Source: Streptomyces sp. NBC_00250
Lineage (GTDB): Bacteria; Actinomycetota; Actinomycetes; Streptomycetales; Streptomycetaceae
Assembly: GCF_036192275.1 (NCBI RefSeq)
Contig: NZ_CP108088.1
Location: forward strand, 5,333,501-5,397,500
DNA: 64,000 nt
Reading direction: 5' to 3'
Part shown: positions 1-9,414 of the stretch, piece after piece
Position numbering within the stretch: position 1 is the first letter of the stretch
Layout of the letters: each line of letters opens with the position of its first letter
Notes under the pieces: model-generated
Told to the model about the DNA's origin: nothing
Database searches by the model: none
What the model saw: the letters and a program-made list of their open reading frames with translations, nothing else
Program-made: the position numbers and the translations under genes

Positions 1-1685
1 TGCCAGGACGCCTGCTTGAAGTTGGACTCCTGCGCGAGGATGCCGAGGACGACCTGCGCGGGGATGTCACCTCCGCCGGTCAGGCCCGGCTTCGGGAAGA
101 GCCCCTGCGGGGAGTACGCCGGCAGGCCGGTGTCGTGCCAGTTGGCCGGACGCTGCAGGGTGAGCGCGCCGTGCACGGCCTGGTCGACCGCCCATTCCAC
201 CTGGTTGGCGCTGGGCTGCTGCGCCTGCCGCTTCGGGTCGTTCCGCTTCACCAGGCAGGGGATCTCGTAGAACGGGTCGCTCTCGTCCTCGGGATCGCCC
301 CGGACGACGGGATGCTCGTACGTCTCCACACCGGCGGAGAGGCACAGCGCCTCCGGCGAGCCCTCGCCGCAGCTGAGCGGCTCCACGTCGTCCCGCGGGT
401 CCGCCGTGGCCCCGAGGGCCACGGCCCCGCTCGCGACCGGTCCGGAGACGGTGTGCGCCGCCGGTCCCATCGCGGGGCTGCCCGCGGAGGACGCGGGCTT
501 CTCGACGGGGTGGGCGTCGGTGTCGAAGGCGATAGCCGCCTTGGTGCCCGTGGCGACGGCCGTCGCCTGGAGGCGGATCAGGCCGGCGGCCAGACCGTCC
601 TCCGTGGCCTTCGACTCGGGCGTGCCGAGGGGCGCCCTGACGCCCTTCAGTTCGTCAGAGACGACGGAGGTCGCGATCAGCCGTCCCTCGCGGGAGACGG
701 CTTCGGGCCGGCCCGTGAAGGGCTGGGCCTTGAGGCCGGGCGCGCGCGAGGTGTCCATCTCGGCGACGTCGCCCACCACGAGGGAGCCGCCCTTGCGCGG
801 GAAGAGCTTGACCTTCCCGATCTCGCCGGAGCCGAGCGCGGAGAGCTTTCCGCCGTGCCAGCGGCTGATGACGCTCTTGCGTCCCTTCACGTGGCCGAGG
901 TCGAGGTCGCCGCCGGCCGAGGAGGTCAGGGCGAAGACCGGGCCGTCCAGCTTGGTCTGCTTCTGCGCGCGCGTCGTCTTCCCGCGGCCGGTCAGCTTCA
1001 CCAGATCGCCGTTCAGGACGCCGTAGTCTCCGCGCGGCGTGGGCAGCATGTGGGTGAGCTGTCCGTCGACCGTGCGGTCGGCGGTGGCCTTGCCCGTGGC
1101 CGCGTCGGCCTCGATGACGGTGGTCTTCCCGGGGCCGGCGTCCGTGGCCGAGCTGGTGGAGAAGAGGACCCGGTCGTCCTCGCCGCAGCCCGGCGAGTAG
1201 TAGGAGAGGTGTACGCCCTGGGCGACCTCGGTGACCTTGCCGTCGCTCAGCCGCACGACGGCGGCGAACGCGCCGCGGTAGACGGCTCCCGGCTTGTTCG
1301 TCCACAGGGAGGGCATGTACACGGCGGCGGCGTACTTGCCGGAGCCGGTGGTGCAGACGTAGCCCGTCCAGGGGCCCGCGTCGACGTCCTTGCGCCGCAG
1401 CGAGGCCACCTCGCGGAAGGTGTAGCCCTCCCGCTCCGAGGCCGCCACGATGTGGAAGCCCTCGGAGTCACCGGTCCCGCTGACGATCTGGTCGCCGGAG
1501 TTCCGGTACTCCTTGCCGAGGGCCTTCTCCGGCGCGCCGAAGAGGACGTTGGTGGTGGCGTCCGCCGCCTCGGCGGGCGTCGTCGGGGCCGCGAACGGGA
1601 TCAGGGCGATCGAGGACGCCAGCACGGCGGTCGCGGCCACCTGTGCGGTGAGGCGCCGTCGTGGCGTCCGTAGGTGCTTCAGCAT
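1..1685 (-). CDS. Large exported lytic-transglycosylase-like protein, C-terminus cut by window edge
   Basis: About 561 residues are visible; the gene continues beyond base 1. The N-terminus has two basic stretches (KHLRTPRRR), a hydrophobic stretch and an AEA-type cleavage site, so it should be exported. Residues about 45-400 resemble a beta-propeller-like region, with no clear family. The end of the visible part carries VVLGILAQESN, with Glu553 placed like the catalytic Glu of SLT-type lytic transglycosylases. The same order and motif occur in the complete paralogue at 11404-15591 (GITAQESN). The ATG sits 8 nt after the stop of the DUF2690 gene and its GAGGGA ribosome site lies in that gap, so the two are probably translationally coupled. 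Peptidoglycan cleavage is inferred from the motif only. Whether this copy also has the golvesin and SGNH parts cannot be seen. Confidence 0.75.
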   Translation of the reverse strand, partial: MLKHLRTPRRRLTAQVAATAVLASSIALIPFAAPTTPAEAADATTNVLFGAPEKALGKEYRNSGDQIVSGTGDSEGFHIVAASEREGYTFREVASLRRKDVDAGPWTGYVCTTGSGKYAAAVYMPSLWTNKPGAVYRGAFAAVVRLSDGKVTEVAQGVHLSYYSPGCGEDDRVLFSTSSATDAGPGKTTVIEADAATGKATADRTVDGQLTHMLPTPRGDYGVLNGDLVKLTGRGKTTRAQKQTKLDGPVFALTSSAGGDLDLGHVKGRKSVISRWHGGKLSALGSGEIGKVKLFPRKGGSLVVGDVAEMDTSRAPGLKAQPFTGRPEAVSREGRLIATSVVSDELKGVRAPLGTPESKATEDGLAAGLIRLQATAVATGTKAAIAFDTDAHPVEKPASSAGSPAMGPAAHTVSGPVASGAVALGATADPRDDVEPLSCGEGSPEALCLSAGVETYEHPVVRGDPEDESDPFYEIPCLVKRNDPKRQAQQPSANQVEWAVDQAVHGALTLQRPANWHDTGLPAYSPQGLFPKPGLTGGGDIPAQVVLGILAQESNFKQASW

Positions 1686-1693
1686 GATCCCTC

Positions 1694-2215
1694 TCACTGC
1701 CAGGCCGTACAGGCGCCGGTCGACCGGGGCATGCTGCCTCCGGTTCCTTCGTAGTCGAGGGGCGCCGGATCCCAGTGGGTGCCGTTGGTGTTCCAGCAGG
1801 CCTTGTTGGTGCCCTGCCAGTCGCCCATCGTGGTGTGGCCCGTCGGCAGCTCGGGCGTGAGCCACTTGGTGGTCCCCCGGGGCCACTGGGCGCCGCCGAT
1901 CGTCGGGGTGGACCACAGCGCCACGTAGTACGACGCCTGCGAGGGCGAGGTCGGGTCGATCGCGCCGGTGGCCCAGACCGAGTTGCAGCTGTACGAGTAG
2001 ATCAGCTGCACCTCGACCTCGTCGCCCTCGTTGAGCTGCGCGATCCGCTCGGAGCTCTGGTCACAGCCCTCGCTGTACGGGTCCTTGCCCGCACAGGTCT
2101 CCGCGTAGCAGCCGGGGGCGTTCGCGTCTGCCGACGCCTGTGGCGTCGTCAGTGTCTGGGACAGACAGAGGAGCACCACCGCGGCTCCCACCCTGCCCCA
2201 TGTTCTCTTACGCAC
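1694..2215 (-). CDS. Secreted DUF2690-type protein
   Basis: A 173-residue protein with a signal peptide (basic RKR start, hydrophobic core, cut near ASA-DA). The mature part opens with CYAETCAGKDPYSEGC and continues to YSYSCNSVWA. This Cys spacing and the GKDP motif are those of the DUF2690 family of exported actinobacterial proteins of unknown function, probably disulfide-bonded outside the cell. The GTG start is chosen for its AAGGAG site 6 nt upstream. It lies between the AMIN-like gene (78 nt upstream) and the large transglycosylase-like gene (8 nt downstream), which suggests a three-gene operon. The paralogous set at 10745 has no copy of this gene. Function unknown. Confidence 0.75.
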   Translation of the reverse strand: MRKRTWGRVGAAVVLLCLSQTLTTPQASADANAPGCYAETCAGKDPYSEGCDQSSERIAQLNEGDEVEVQLIYSYSCNSVWATGAIDPTSPSQASYYVALWSTPTIGGAQWPRGTTKWLTPELPTGHTTMGDWQGTNKACWNTNGTHWDPAPLDYEGTGGSMPRSTGACTAWQ

Positions 2216-2292
2216 GACAATCTCCTTGAAAAAGGCGAGAGATGAAAGAGGTTCGAGAAATCGGAGAGATTCGACAGCAGAAAGTGCTGGGG

Positions 2293-2820
2293 CTACCGGT
2301 AGATGTCGACGACGACACGGTTCGGCTGGGTCAGCGTGAACACGCGGTAACTGCTCACCGGGCCGTTGAGGGTGATCCCGAAGTCGATCGCGGGTGAGAA
2401 CCCGAGGATGGCGTCGGTGTCGAAGAGGAACTGGCTCGCCTTGACCGTGGGCAGGTTGAACGTCTCGACCCGCGGGTTCGTGGTCGCGAAGTCCCCGTCT
2501 CCGGCGTTCTTGAGGCTGAGGAACAGGTACGAGTCCCCGGGGGTGGTCAGGTACTTCGGCTCACCGCCCGGCGTGATGAATTCGCTGTACGGGGAGTGGT
2601 GGGCCTCGACGGTCGGCAGCGGGCCCGCTCCCAGGTCGAACACCACGCGGTCGTGGTCGGCGTGGGTGGCGGCGCGGACGCCGTCGACGCAGATGTCGTC
2701 GCAGACCTCGACCGCCGCGCGGGGCGGCGCCGCCGAGGCGGTGGGGGCGGCTGTGACCGTCGCGAGGACGGCCGCGGCGGGGGCGATCAGGCGCGAAAGG
2801 GCGCGTCTCGTGGCGTGCAT
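2293..2820 (-). CDS. Secreted AMIN-like domain protein
   Basis: A 175-residue exported protein (signal peptide ending near TASA-AP). The mature part follows the AMIN-like pattern: an Asp-Arg-Val-Val-Phe-Asp-Leu strand near the start, a G-x-x-Y-L-F-L-S-L strand in the middle, and a terminal L-T-Q-P-N-R-V-V-V-D-I-Y-R. AMIN domains usually direct envelope proteins to peptidoglycan or the division site; that role is inferred here. The paralogue at 10745-11293 shares the CxxxCxxGxRAATH segment and almost the same C-terminus, and also stands just upstream of a giant transglycosylase-like gene. A GAAGGGA ribosome site precedes the ATG by about 10 nt. It is the first gene of the left-hand secreted operon. 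Confidence 0.75.
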   Translation of the reverse strand: MHATRRALSRLIAPAAAVLATVTAAPTASAAPPRAAVEVCDDICVDGVRAATHADHDRVVFDLGAGPLPTVEAHHSPYSEFITPGGEPKYLTTPGDSYLFLSLKNAGDGDFATTNPRVETFNLPTVKASQFLFDTDAILGFSPAIDFGITLNGPVSSYRVFTLTQPNRVVVDIYR

Positions 2821-3120
2821 GATGCTTCATTCCCTTCATGACGGAAGGGCGCAGGTTACGACATGGACCTGACACACTGTGCGGCGATTTTCACGAGTAC
2901 GTCATGTCTGAGTAGCCCCGGTGAACGCCGCCGCGGCAGGCCCTCCCCGCCCGGTTGTGAATTCGGGGTGAAGGATTTCCCGCCGAATTCGGCGGGACGT
3001 TCACGAAGGGGGCGGAGTAGGTGTCGGGTCAATCCGTAAGAATCGTCGTTCGTGTTGCCCCGGGCCCATTTTTCTCACCTTGAGGGGGATCCGGGTGATG
3101 CGGGCGAGTCGCCGGCGCCC
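2821..3120. other. Gene-free leader/promoter region of the left secreted operon
   Basis: No convincing reading frame. The stretch is less GC-rich than its neighbours and should hold the promoter of the minus-strand AMIN-like gene. A CCGAATTCGG palindrome lies near 2990, but no clear -35/-10 pair was identified. It ends at the terminator of the ABC transporter operon. Confidence 0.5.
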
Positions 3121-3168
3121 ACGACGAAAGGGGCGACTCCCGGCACCGGCCGGGAGTCGCCCCTACGT
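3121..3168 (-). terminator. Terminator of the ABC transporter operon
   Basis: A perfect 15-bp inverted repeat (3130-3144 with 3149-3163, 4-nt loop) lies 20 nt past the permease stop. Short outer arms (acgac/gtcgt) extend it. There is no long T run, as is common in Streptomyces. Confidence 0.8.
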
Positions 3169-3187
3169 CGTGTTCGCCCCGCCGTGG

Positions 3188-4017
3188 TCAGCGCGTGACC
3201 TCGCGCTCGAAGGCCGAGCGGGACCACAGGTAGCCGAGTGCGGCGAAGGCCGCGCACCAGGCCAGGGCGATCCAGCCGTCGTTGCCGATGGGGGTGCCGA
3301 GCAGCAGGCCGCGCAGGGTCTCGTTGATCGGGGTGAAGGGCTGGTACTCGGCGAACCAGCGCAGGGCGGTGGGCATGGATTCCGGGGTGACGACCGCGCT
3401 GCCGAGGAAGGGCAGGAAGGTCAGCGGCATCGGGGCGTTGCTCGCGGCCTCGACGGTCTTGGCGCCGATGCCCATCGCGGCGGACAGCCAGCTCAGGCCG
3501 AAGGACAGGAAGAGGAGCAGACCCAGGGCGGCCAGCCACTCGACGGCCGAGGCGTCGGGCCGGAAGCCCACCGCGAAGGAGACGCCGGTGACGAGGACGA
3601 GGATCACCGCGACCTGGATGACGCTGGCGAGGACGTGACCGGTGAGGATGGAGCCGCGGGAGATCGACATCGTACGGAAGCGGTTGACGATGCCTTCCGT
3701 CATGTCGGTGCAGACGGAGATGGCCGTCGTGATGGCCCCCGATGTCACGGCCATCAGGATGATGCCGGGCACCACGTAGTTGGTGTAGTCGCCGCGGTCG
3801 CCGCCGGCCCCGATGCCGGTGCCGAGCGCCCCGCCGAAGACGTACACGAACAGCAGCAGCATCACGATCGGCATCACGACGATCGTGATGGTGAGGGAGG
3901 GGTAGCGCTGCAGGCGCTTGAGGTTGCGGCGCAGCATCGTCCTGGAGTCGCGGAAGGCGTACGAGCGGGTGGGCTCGGCGGCCTTGGCCGGGGCGAGGGT
4001 GACGGGGCTCGTGGTGC

Positions 4018-4021
<4 letters not shown>
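3188..4021 (-). CDS. ABC-2 type export permease (DrrB-like)
   Basis: A 277-residue integral membrane protein of the ABC-2/DrrB family. After a 45-residue cytoplasmic start (RNLKRLQRYPS) come about six hydrophobic segments, including TITIVVMPIVMLLLFVYVF and VIQVAVILVLVTGVSFAVG. The loop with MTEGIVNRFRTM is the family signature between segments two and three, and the end carries the usual LPFLGSAVVTPESMP stretch. The ATG overlaps the stop of the ATPase gene (ATGA at 4021-4018), so the pair is co-translated as one exporter. The substrate is unknown; relatives export daunorubicin-like drugs or lipids. Its link to the RHH regulator is inferred from shared palindromes upstream of the ATPase. Confidence 0.9.
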
Positions 4022-5049
<1,028 letters not shown>

Positions 5050-5148
5050 GGTGGGCGGACCTTTCTCTTGCGGGGAGTCCGAGGGCGGGGCCGATGCGGT
5101 GGGGCTGATGGGGCGGGGCCGGCAGGGCGACCGGGCGTGGCGTTGAAG

Positions 5149-5255
5149 TGGCGCCAAGTGGTGCCGTGCTTGCGCCATCATCGTGGCACATGGATGGCGC
5201 CATGTCGAGTCATTGTGGCGCCATGGATGTCCTTGGGTGTCACCATGTGGCGCCG
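5149..5255 (-). promoter_or_regulatory. TGGCGCCA operator array upstream of the ABC operon
   Basis: Perfect TGGCGCCA octamers stand at 5149, 5195 and 5216. Near matches are at 5159 (TGGTGCCG), 5170 (TTGCGCCA) and 5248 (TGGCGCCG). Several start-to-start distances (10, 11, 21, 32) are close to multiples of a helical turn. The same octamer, similarly spaced, stands in front of the RHH regulator gene at 9970, 9990 and 10022. This is most simply a binding array for that regulator; the protein-DNA link is inference. Confidence 0.65.
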
Positions 5256-5282
5256 CGCTGCTCTGGCCTGCGCTGATGCGAT

Positions 5283-5328
5283 TCCGGTACGCCACCGGGC
5301 CGGCCTCCGGTACGCCGCCGGGCCGGCC
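5283..5328. repeat. Two 23-bp direct repeats
   Basis: Two adjacent copies (5283-5305 and 5306-5328) of a 23-bp unit beginning tccggtacgcc, differing at one base. They lie between the ABC operator array and the MMPL terminator. No function seen. Confidence 0.7.
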
Positions 5329-5350
5329 TCCCGGTCCGCCCCGGGCAGCG

Positions 5351-5396
5351 GAAAGGCGCCCCCGCGCCGGCCTGTGCCGGTACGGGGGCGCCTTTC
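5351..5396 (-). terminator. Terminator after the MMPL gene
   Basis: A perfect 14-bp inverted repeat (gaaaggcgcccccg at 5351-5364, complement at 5383-5396) with an 18-nt loop, 20 nt past the MMPL stop. It separates the regulator-to-MMPL unit from the ABC operon, which therefore needs its own promoter. Confidence 0.8.
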
Positions 5397-5416
5397 GACG
5401 GGACTGCGAGAGGGCC

Positions 5417-7669
5417 TCAGCCGACCAGGGTGCGCTCCTGGTGCGAGCGCGGAGTCTCCTCCACCCGGCCGAGCTTCTCGCCCTCGACGTCCACCCGCGG
5501 CAGGATCCGGTCCAGCCACTTCGGCAGCCACCAGGCGGACTTGCCGAGCAGGGCGAAGAGCGCGGGCACGATCGCCATGCGGACGACGAAGGCGTCGAAG
5601 AGGACGGCGATCGCGAGGGCGAAGCCGATCATCTTGACGAAGTCGTTGTCCTCCACGATGAAGCCGGAGAAGACGCTCATCATGATGACCGCGGCCGCGC
5701 CGACCACCCGGCCGCCGTAGCGGAAGCCGTCGACGACCGCCTGGGCCGGGCGTGCCCCGTGGGCGTACGACTCGCGCATCCGGCTGACCAGGAAGACCTC
5801 GTAGTCCATCGCGAGGCCGAAGACCACGCCGATCATGAAGATCGGCATCGTGCTCATGATCGGGCCGGGAGCGTCGATGCCGAAGACATCGGCGAGCCAG
5901 CCCCACTGGAAGACCGCGACGACGGCACCGAGGGCCGCGGCCACCGAGAGCAGGAAGCCGAGGGCGGCCTTGAGCGGGACCAGGACCGAGCGGAAGACCA
6001 CCATCAGAAGCAGGAAGGCGAGGCCCACGACCAGGCCCAGGTAGGGCAGGAGCGCGTCGTCGAGGGTCTGGGAGAAGTCGATGAACATGGCCGTCTGGCC
6101 GGTCACGAGGATCCGCGACGCGGTGCTCTTCTCCAGGTCGTCGGCGGTGTCGCGGAGGGCGTGGACCAGTTCCTCGGTCCTCTTCTCCGTCGGGCCGCTC
6201 TCCGGGACGACGTTGAGGATCGCGGTGTCGCCCGTCTTGTTGGCGGTGGCCGGGGAGACCGCGGCCACGCCGTCCGTCTTCGCGAGGGCCTTGCCGATCT
6301 CGGCGCCGGCGGCCTTGGCGTCCTCGGCCTGCACGGTGACCATCAGGGGGCCGTTGAACCCGGGCCCGAAGGACTCCGACAGCAGGTCGTACGCCTTGCG
6401 CTGGGTGGTCTGCGTCGACATCTGGCCCTCGCCCGGCAGGCCGAGCTCCAGGTTCATGGCCGGTACGGCGATCGTGCCGAGGCCGATCACCCCGACGAGC
6501 AGGACGACCACGGGGTGACGCAGCACGTAACTCGCCCAGCGCGAGCCCAGGTTGGGCCCGGTCTTCCCGGCGAGCTTCGCCTCGTGCTTGGCGGCCCTGC
6601 GCTGCTTGCGGTCCGACAGCGGCTTCACGGCGTACCGCAGGCGCCCCTTGCGGGCCATCACCTTGACCGGTGCGAAGCCGAGGAGCGCGGGGACCAGGGT
6701 GATCGCCACGAGTACGGAGACGGCGACGGTGCCGGCCGCGGCGAGGCCCATCTTGGTGAGCATCGGGATGTTCACCACGGCGAGCCCGGCGAGGGCGACG
6801 ATGACCGTGAGACCGGCGAAGACGACGGCCGAGCCCGCGGTGCCGACCGCCCGTCCCGCGGCTTCCTCGGGGGTACGTCCCTCGGCCCGCTCGGCGCGGA
6901 AACGGGACACGATGAACAGCGCGTAGTCGATGCCGACCGCGAGGCCGATCATCATCGCGAGGGTCGAGGTGGTGCCGGACAGGCCCAGCGTGGAGCCGAG
7001 CGCCGTGATGCCCGAGATGCCGATGCCGACGCCGATCAGCGCGGTGATCAGCGGCATTCCGGCCGCGATCATCGAGCCGAAGGTCAGGACGAGGACGATC
7101 GCGGAGATCAGGATGCCGATCTGCTCGCCGGTGCCGCCCATGGCCTGCTCGATCTTGACCGCGTCACCGCCGGCCTCGACGGTGAGACCCGCCTCGCGGG
7201 CCTGCTCGGTGGCCGCGTCGAGGGCGTCGTGCGCCTTGTCGTCGACCTCCATCGCGGGGACCTTGTACGTCACCACCATGTAGGCGGTCGTCTCGTCCTC
7301 GCTGATGCTGACGGCGGGGGACTCGTACGGGTCTGCGACGCCCACCACCTGTGGGGACGAGGTCCCCAGCTCGGCGACGAGGCGTTCGACCGTGGTCCGC
7401 GTCGAGGGCGTCGTGATCTTCGCGCCTTCGGGGGCCCGGACGACGACCCGGGCACTGGCGCCGTCGACGCTCGCGTCCGGGAACTTCTCGGTCAGCAGGT
7501 CGAAGGCCTCCTGCGATTCGGTGCCCGGCATCGAGAAGGTGTCGGCGGGCGGCGCCGGTGCGGACGAGGCGGCGAAGCCCATGCCGCCGAAGATCAGCAG
7601 CCAGAGCAGCAGGGTCACCCCCCGGCGGCGGAAGGCGAGGCGGCCCAGTCTGGAAAGGAACGTAGCCAC
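5417..7669 (-). CDS. MMPL/RND-family transporter
   Basis: A 750-residue membrane protein with the duplicated MMPL layout. TM1 is near residue 20, followed by a large extracytoplasmic domain (about 45-175) and five TM segments containing GLAVGIDYALFIVSRFR. A second exported domain follows, then the second TM set with GLAMDYEVFLVSRMRE. The two D-Y pairs within these segments are the proton-relay positions of MMPL proteins. It should export a lipid or other hydrophobic molecule using the proton gradient; the substrate is unknown. The GTG start is chosen for the GGGAG site 7 nt before it. A single TGGCGCCA lies 58 bp upstream (7727-7734). The gene follows the GtrA-like gene and ends at a strong terminator. 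Confidence 0.9.
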   Translation of the reverse strand: MATFLSRLGRLAFRRRGVTLLLWLLIFGGMGFAASSAPAPPADTFSMPGTESQEAFDLLTEKFPDASVDGASARVVVRAPEGAKITTPSTRTTVERLVAELGTSSPQVVGVADPYESPAVSISEDETTAYMVVTYKVPAMEVDDKAHDALDAATEQAREAGLTVEAGGDAVKIEQAMGGTGEQIGILISAIVLVLTFGSMIAAGMPLITALIGVGIGISGITALGSTLGLSGTTSTLAMMIGLAVGIDYALFIVSRFRAERAEGRTPEEAAGRAVGTAGSAVVFAGLTVIVALAGLAVVNIPMLTKMGLAAAGTVAVSVLVAITLVPALLGFAPVKVMARKGRLRYAVKPLSDRKQRRAAKHEAKLAGKTGPNLGSRWASYVLRHPVVVLLVGVIGLGTIAVPAMNLELGLPGEGQMSTQTTQRKAYDLLSESFGPGFNGPLMVTVQAEDAKAAGAEIGKALAKTDGVAAVSPATANKTGDTAILNVVPESGPTEKRTEELVHALRDTADDLEKSTASRILVTGQTAMFIDFSQTLDDALLPYLGLVVGLAFLLLMVVFRSVLVPLKAALGFLLSVAAALGAVVAVFQWGWLADVFGIDAPGPIMSTMPIFMIGVVFGLAMDYEVFLVSRMRESYAHGARPAQAVVDGFRYGGRVVGAAAVIMMSVFSGFIVEDNDFVKMIGFALAIAVLFDAFVVRMAIVPALFALLGKSAWWLPKWLDRILPRVDVEGEKLGRVEETPRSHQERTLVG

Positions 7670-7789
7670 GGTGGGGCTCCCGTCGGGTCGGTGATGGTCG
7701 AGTGGGCACGGCGCGGCATGGCGGCATGGCGCCACGGCGGCGCATGCGGCGCATGGGGCGGTGCGGGGGTGGGTGCGCTCAGGCCCGCG

Positions 7790-8380
7790 TCAGGACGCGG
7801 TGGTGAGCAGTTCGCGGCGGGTCGGCGACCGGTGCAGGTCGAGGGGGACCGGGGTGGGCTGCTGCCTGCGGGTGGTGGCGAAGACGTACAGGCGCAGCAC
7901 CAGGAAGCGGCCGATGCCGGCGAGGCCCGAGGCCGAGAGGTAGACGGTCTGCTCGACGGCGAGACCCGGTGCGCTCGCGAAGGTGTGCAGGGCGAGCATC
8001 GCGAGGGTGGTCACGGAGAAGGCGGCGGCGGCCGTCCCGGCGGACTGCAGGTGGTGGCGGAGGCCGCAGCGCAGGAGGCGGCGCCAGGCGGGGCGCCGCT
8101 CCGACGCGGGCTTCGACGCGGGCTTCGACGCGAGCCCTGATGTGGGCCCCGATGTGGGCCCCGGCGTGGGCTTCGACGCGAAGGTGAAGCGGGCGTGCAG
8201 CTCGGTCGCGAGGATCGTCGAGACCACCGTGACCAGGGCGTTGGAGAGGGCGAACGGCAGGAGGGCGGTGAGCAGGGCGACGGCCGCGCTGGAGGCGAGG
8301 CCGACTCCGCCGCCGAAGATCACGAAGCGCACGAAGGAGGCGAAGGCGCCGGGGGTGCTGGTCTGTAAGCCGCGTTCCAT
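7790..8380 (-). CDS. GtrA-like membrane protein
   Basis: A 196-residue protein with four hydrophobic segments in two pairs. The first pair (RFVIFGGGVGLAS to ATELHARFTF) follows the GtrA pattern, where a lipid-linked sugar flippase-type fold ends the second helix with Arg/Asn-x-x-Phe. The pairs are joined by an unusual low-complexity linker of T/S/G/K/P/A repeats, encoded by 12-bp DNA repeats (gacgcgggcttc near 8105, gatgtgggcccc near 8140). GtrA proteins usually help move polyprenyl-phosphate sugars or modify cell-wall polymers. The start follows a long pentanucleotide repeat. It sits between the DUF4097 and MMPL genes, so an envelope-related role is likely but unproven. Confidence 0.65.
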   Translation of the reverse strand: MERGLQTSTPGAFASFVRFVIFGGGVGLASSAAVALLTALLPFALSNALVTVVSTILATELHARFTFASKPTPGPTSGPTSGLASKPASKPASERRPAWRRLLRCGLRHHLQSAGTAAAAFSVTTLAMLALHTFASAPGLAVEQTVYLSASGLAGIGRFLVLRLYVFATTRRQQPTPVPLDLHRSPTRRELLTTAS

Positions 8381-8400
8381 CGTGCTCTCCGTCCCCCCTC

Positions 8401-8505
8401 GATGCGATGCGATGCGATGCGATGCGATGCGATGCGATGCGATGCGATGCGATGTGGTGCAGTGCGATGCGGTGTCGTGCGGTGCGGTTCGGTGCGGTGT
8501 GCTGC
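8401..8505. repeat. (GATGC)n pentanucleotide tandem repeat
   Basis: Ten perfect GATGC units at 8401-8450 are followed by about eleven decayed units (gatgt, ggtgc, agtgc and so on) to 8505. It lies in the 148-bp gap between the DUF4097 stop and the GtrA-like start, that is, in the 5' leader of the latter on the minus strand (GCATC repeats). The unit length is not a multiple of three and the array is outside called genes, so it could vary in length by slippage. Confidence 0.95.
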
Positions 8506-8528
8506 GCGGCTTTCGCCGGTACGCGCGG

Positions 8529-9365
8529 TTACGCGCGGCGGATGACGATGTCGCCGACGCTCGTGCGGCCGCGGACCTCGACCGTCTCCTCGGACTGGCC
8601 CGGGCCGTCCGTCGTGCCCAGCTCGTTGCGGACGCGCCCGGCCGTGGACCGTACGTCGAGCCAGGCCGCGGTCCCCTCGGCGATGCCGATTTCGAGGCCC
8701 CCGGCGGAGGAGTCCAGCGTGATCCTGCCGCGTACGACGTGTTCGAGGCGGATGGCGCCACTGGCGGTCCTGGCGGTGACCGAGGACTCCGCCTGCCCGA
8801 CACGGATGGGTCCGTTCGAGGAGTTCACCCGCAGCTCCCCGCCGATCTCGCCGATCACGGTCTCGCCGTTGAGGTTCCTGACGGTCGCCGCACCGCTGAT
8901 CCGGCCGACCTGCACGCGGCCCGACCCGTGGATCTCGGCCTCACCCGTCGTACGGGCCACCAGGATGTCGCCGTGCGAGGTCTTCAGCCGTACGTCCGCG
9001 GCCTCTTCCAGCTGGATGTCGCCGGCGGCGGTCGTGAGGCGGCAGTTCCCGAACAGGCCCTCGCCGATCAGCTCGCCGAGGCCCGTGCTGCCCGTCAGGT
9101 CCGAGCCCGCGGGGAGCTCGACGGTCACGTCGACCGCGCCGACCTTGCCGAAGAGCGAACGCTTCTTGGGGCCCTTGACCAGCAGCTTCCCGGCGGCGCA
9201 GGTGACCTTGGTGTCCGCGGCGGCCTGGACGTCGAGCTTGTCGCCGGGGTCGCTCGGTGTCACCTCGACCACGGTGTCGGTGCGCTTGCCGGCGATGATC
9301 CGGACGCGCCCGATCTCGACCTCGACGGTGGCGGTGAGGGCTTCGGGGGTTTCGAACGTGGGCAT
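8529..9365 (-). CDS. DUF4097-family beta-strand repeat protein
   Basis: A 278-residue protein without signal peptide or membrane segment. It is made of repeated short strands of the type G-D-I-x-[LV] separated by turns (TTAAGDIQLEE, TSHGDILVA, TASGAIRLEHV, TSVGDIVIRRA), the DUF4097/DUF4098 (YvlB-like) beta-helix pattern. The N-terminal 90 residues form a separate beta domain containing VEVTPSDP. Biochemical function of the family is unknown. The ATG has a GGACGG site upstream and lies 49 nt after the RHH regulator stop. From general knowledge, in other Streptomyces this pair often stands directly before a DrrAB-type exporter; here GtrA and MMPL genes lie between. Confidence 0.85.
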   Translation of the reverse strand: MPTFETPEALTATVEVEIGRVRIIAGKRTDTVVEVTPSDPGDKLDVQAAADTKVTCAAGKLLVKGPKKRSLFGKVGAVDVTVELPAGSDLTGSTGLGELIGEGLFGNCRLTTAAGDIQLEEAADVRLKTSHGDILVARTTGEAEIHGSGRVQVGRISGAATVRNLNGETVIGEIGGELRVNSSNGPIRVGQAESSVTARTASGAIRLEHVVRGRITLDSSAGGLEIGIAEGTAAWLDVRSTAGRVRNELGTTDGPGQSEETVEVRGRTSVGDIVIRRA

Positions 9366-9414
9366 GGCTGTGCCGTCCTTCGACTCGGTGAGTGTGTGCT
9401 CGGGTGACGTGCGG

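Noticed and set aside
1450..1860. Plus-strand frames over the left-edge genes
   Set aside because: They are antisense to genes with signal peptides, ribosome sites and a clear paralogue elsewhere in the window.
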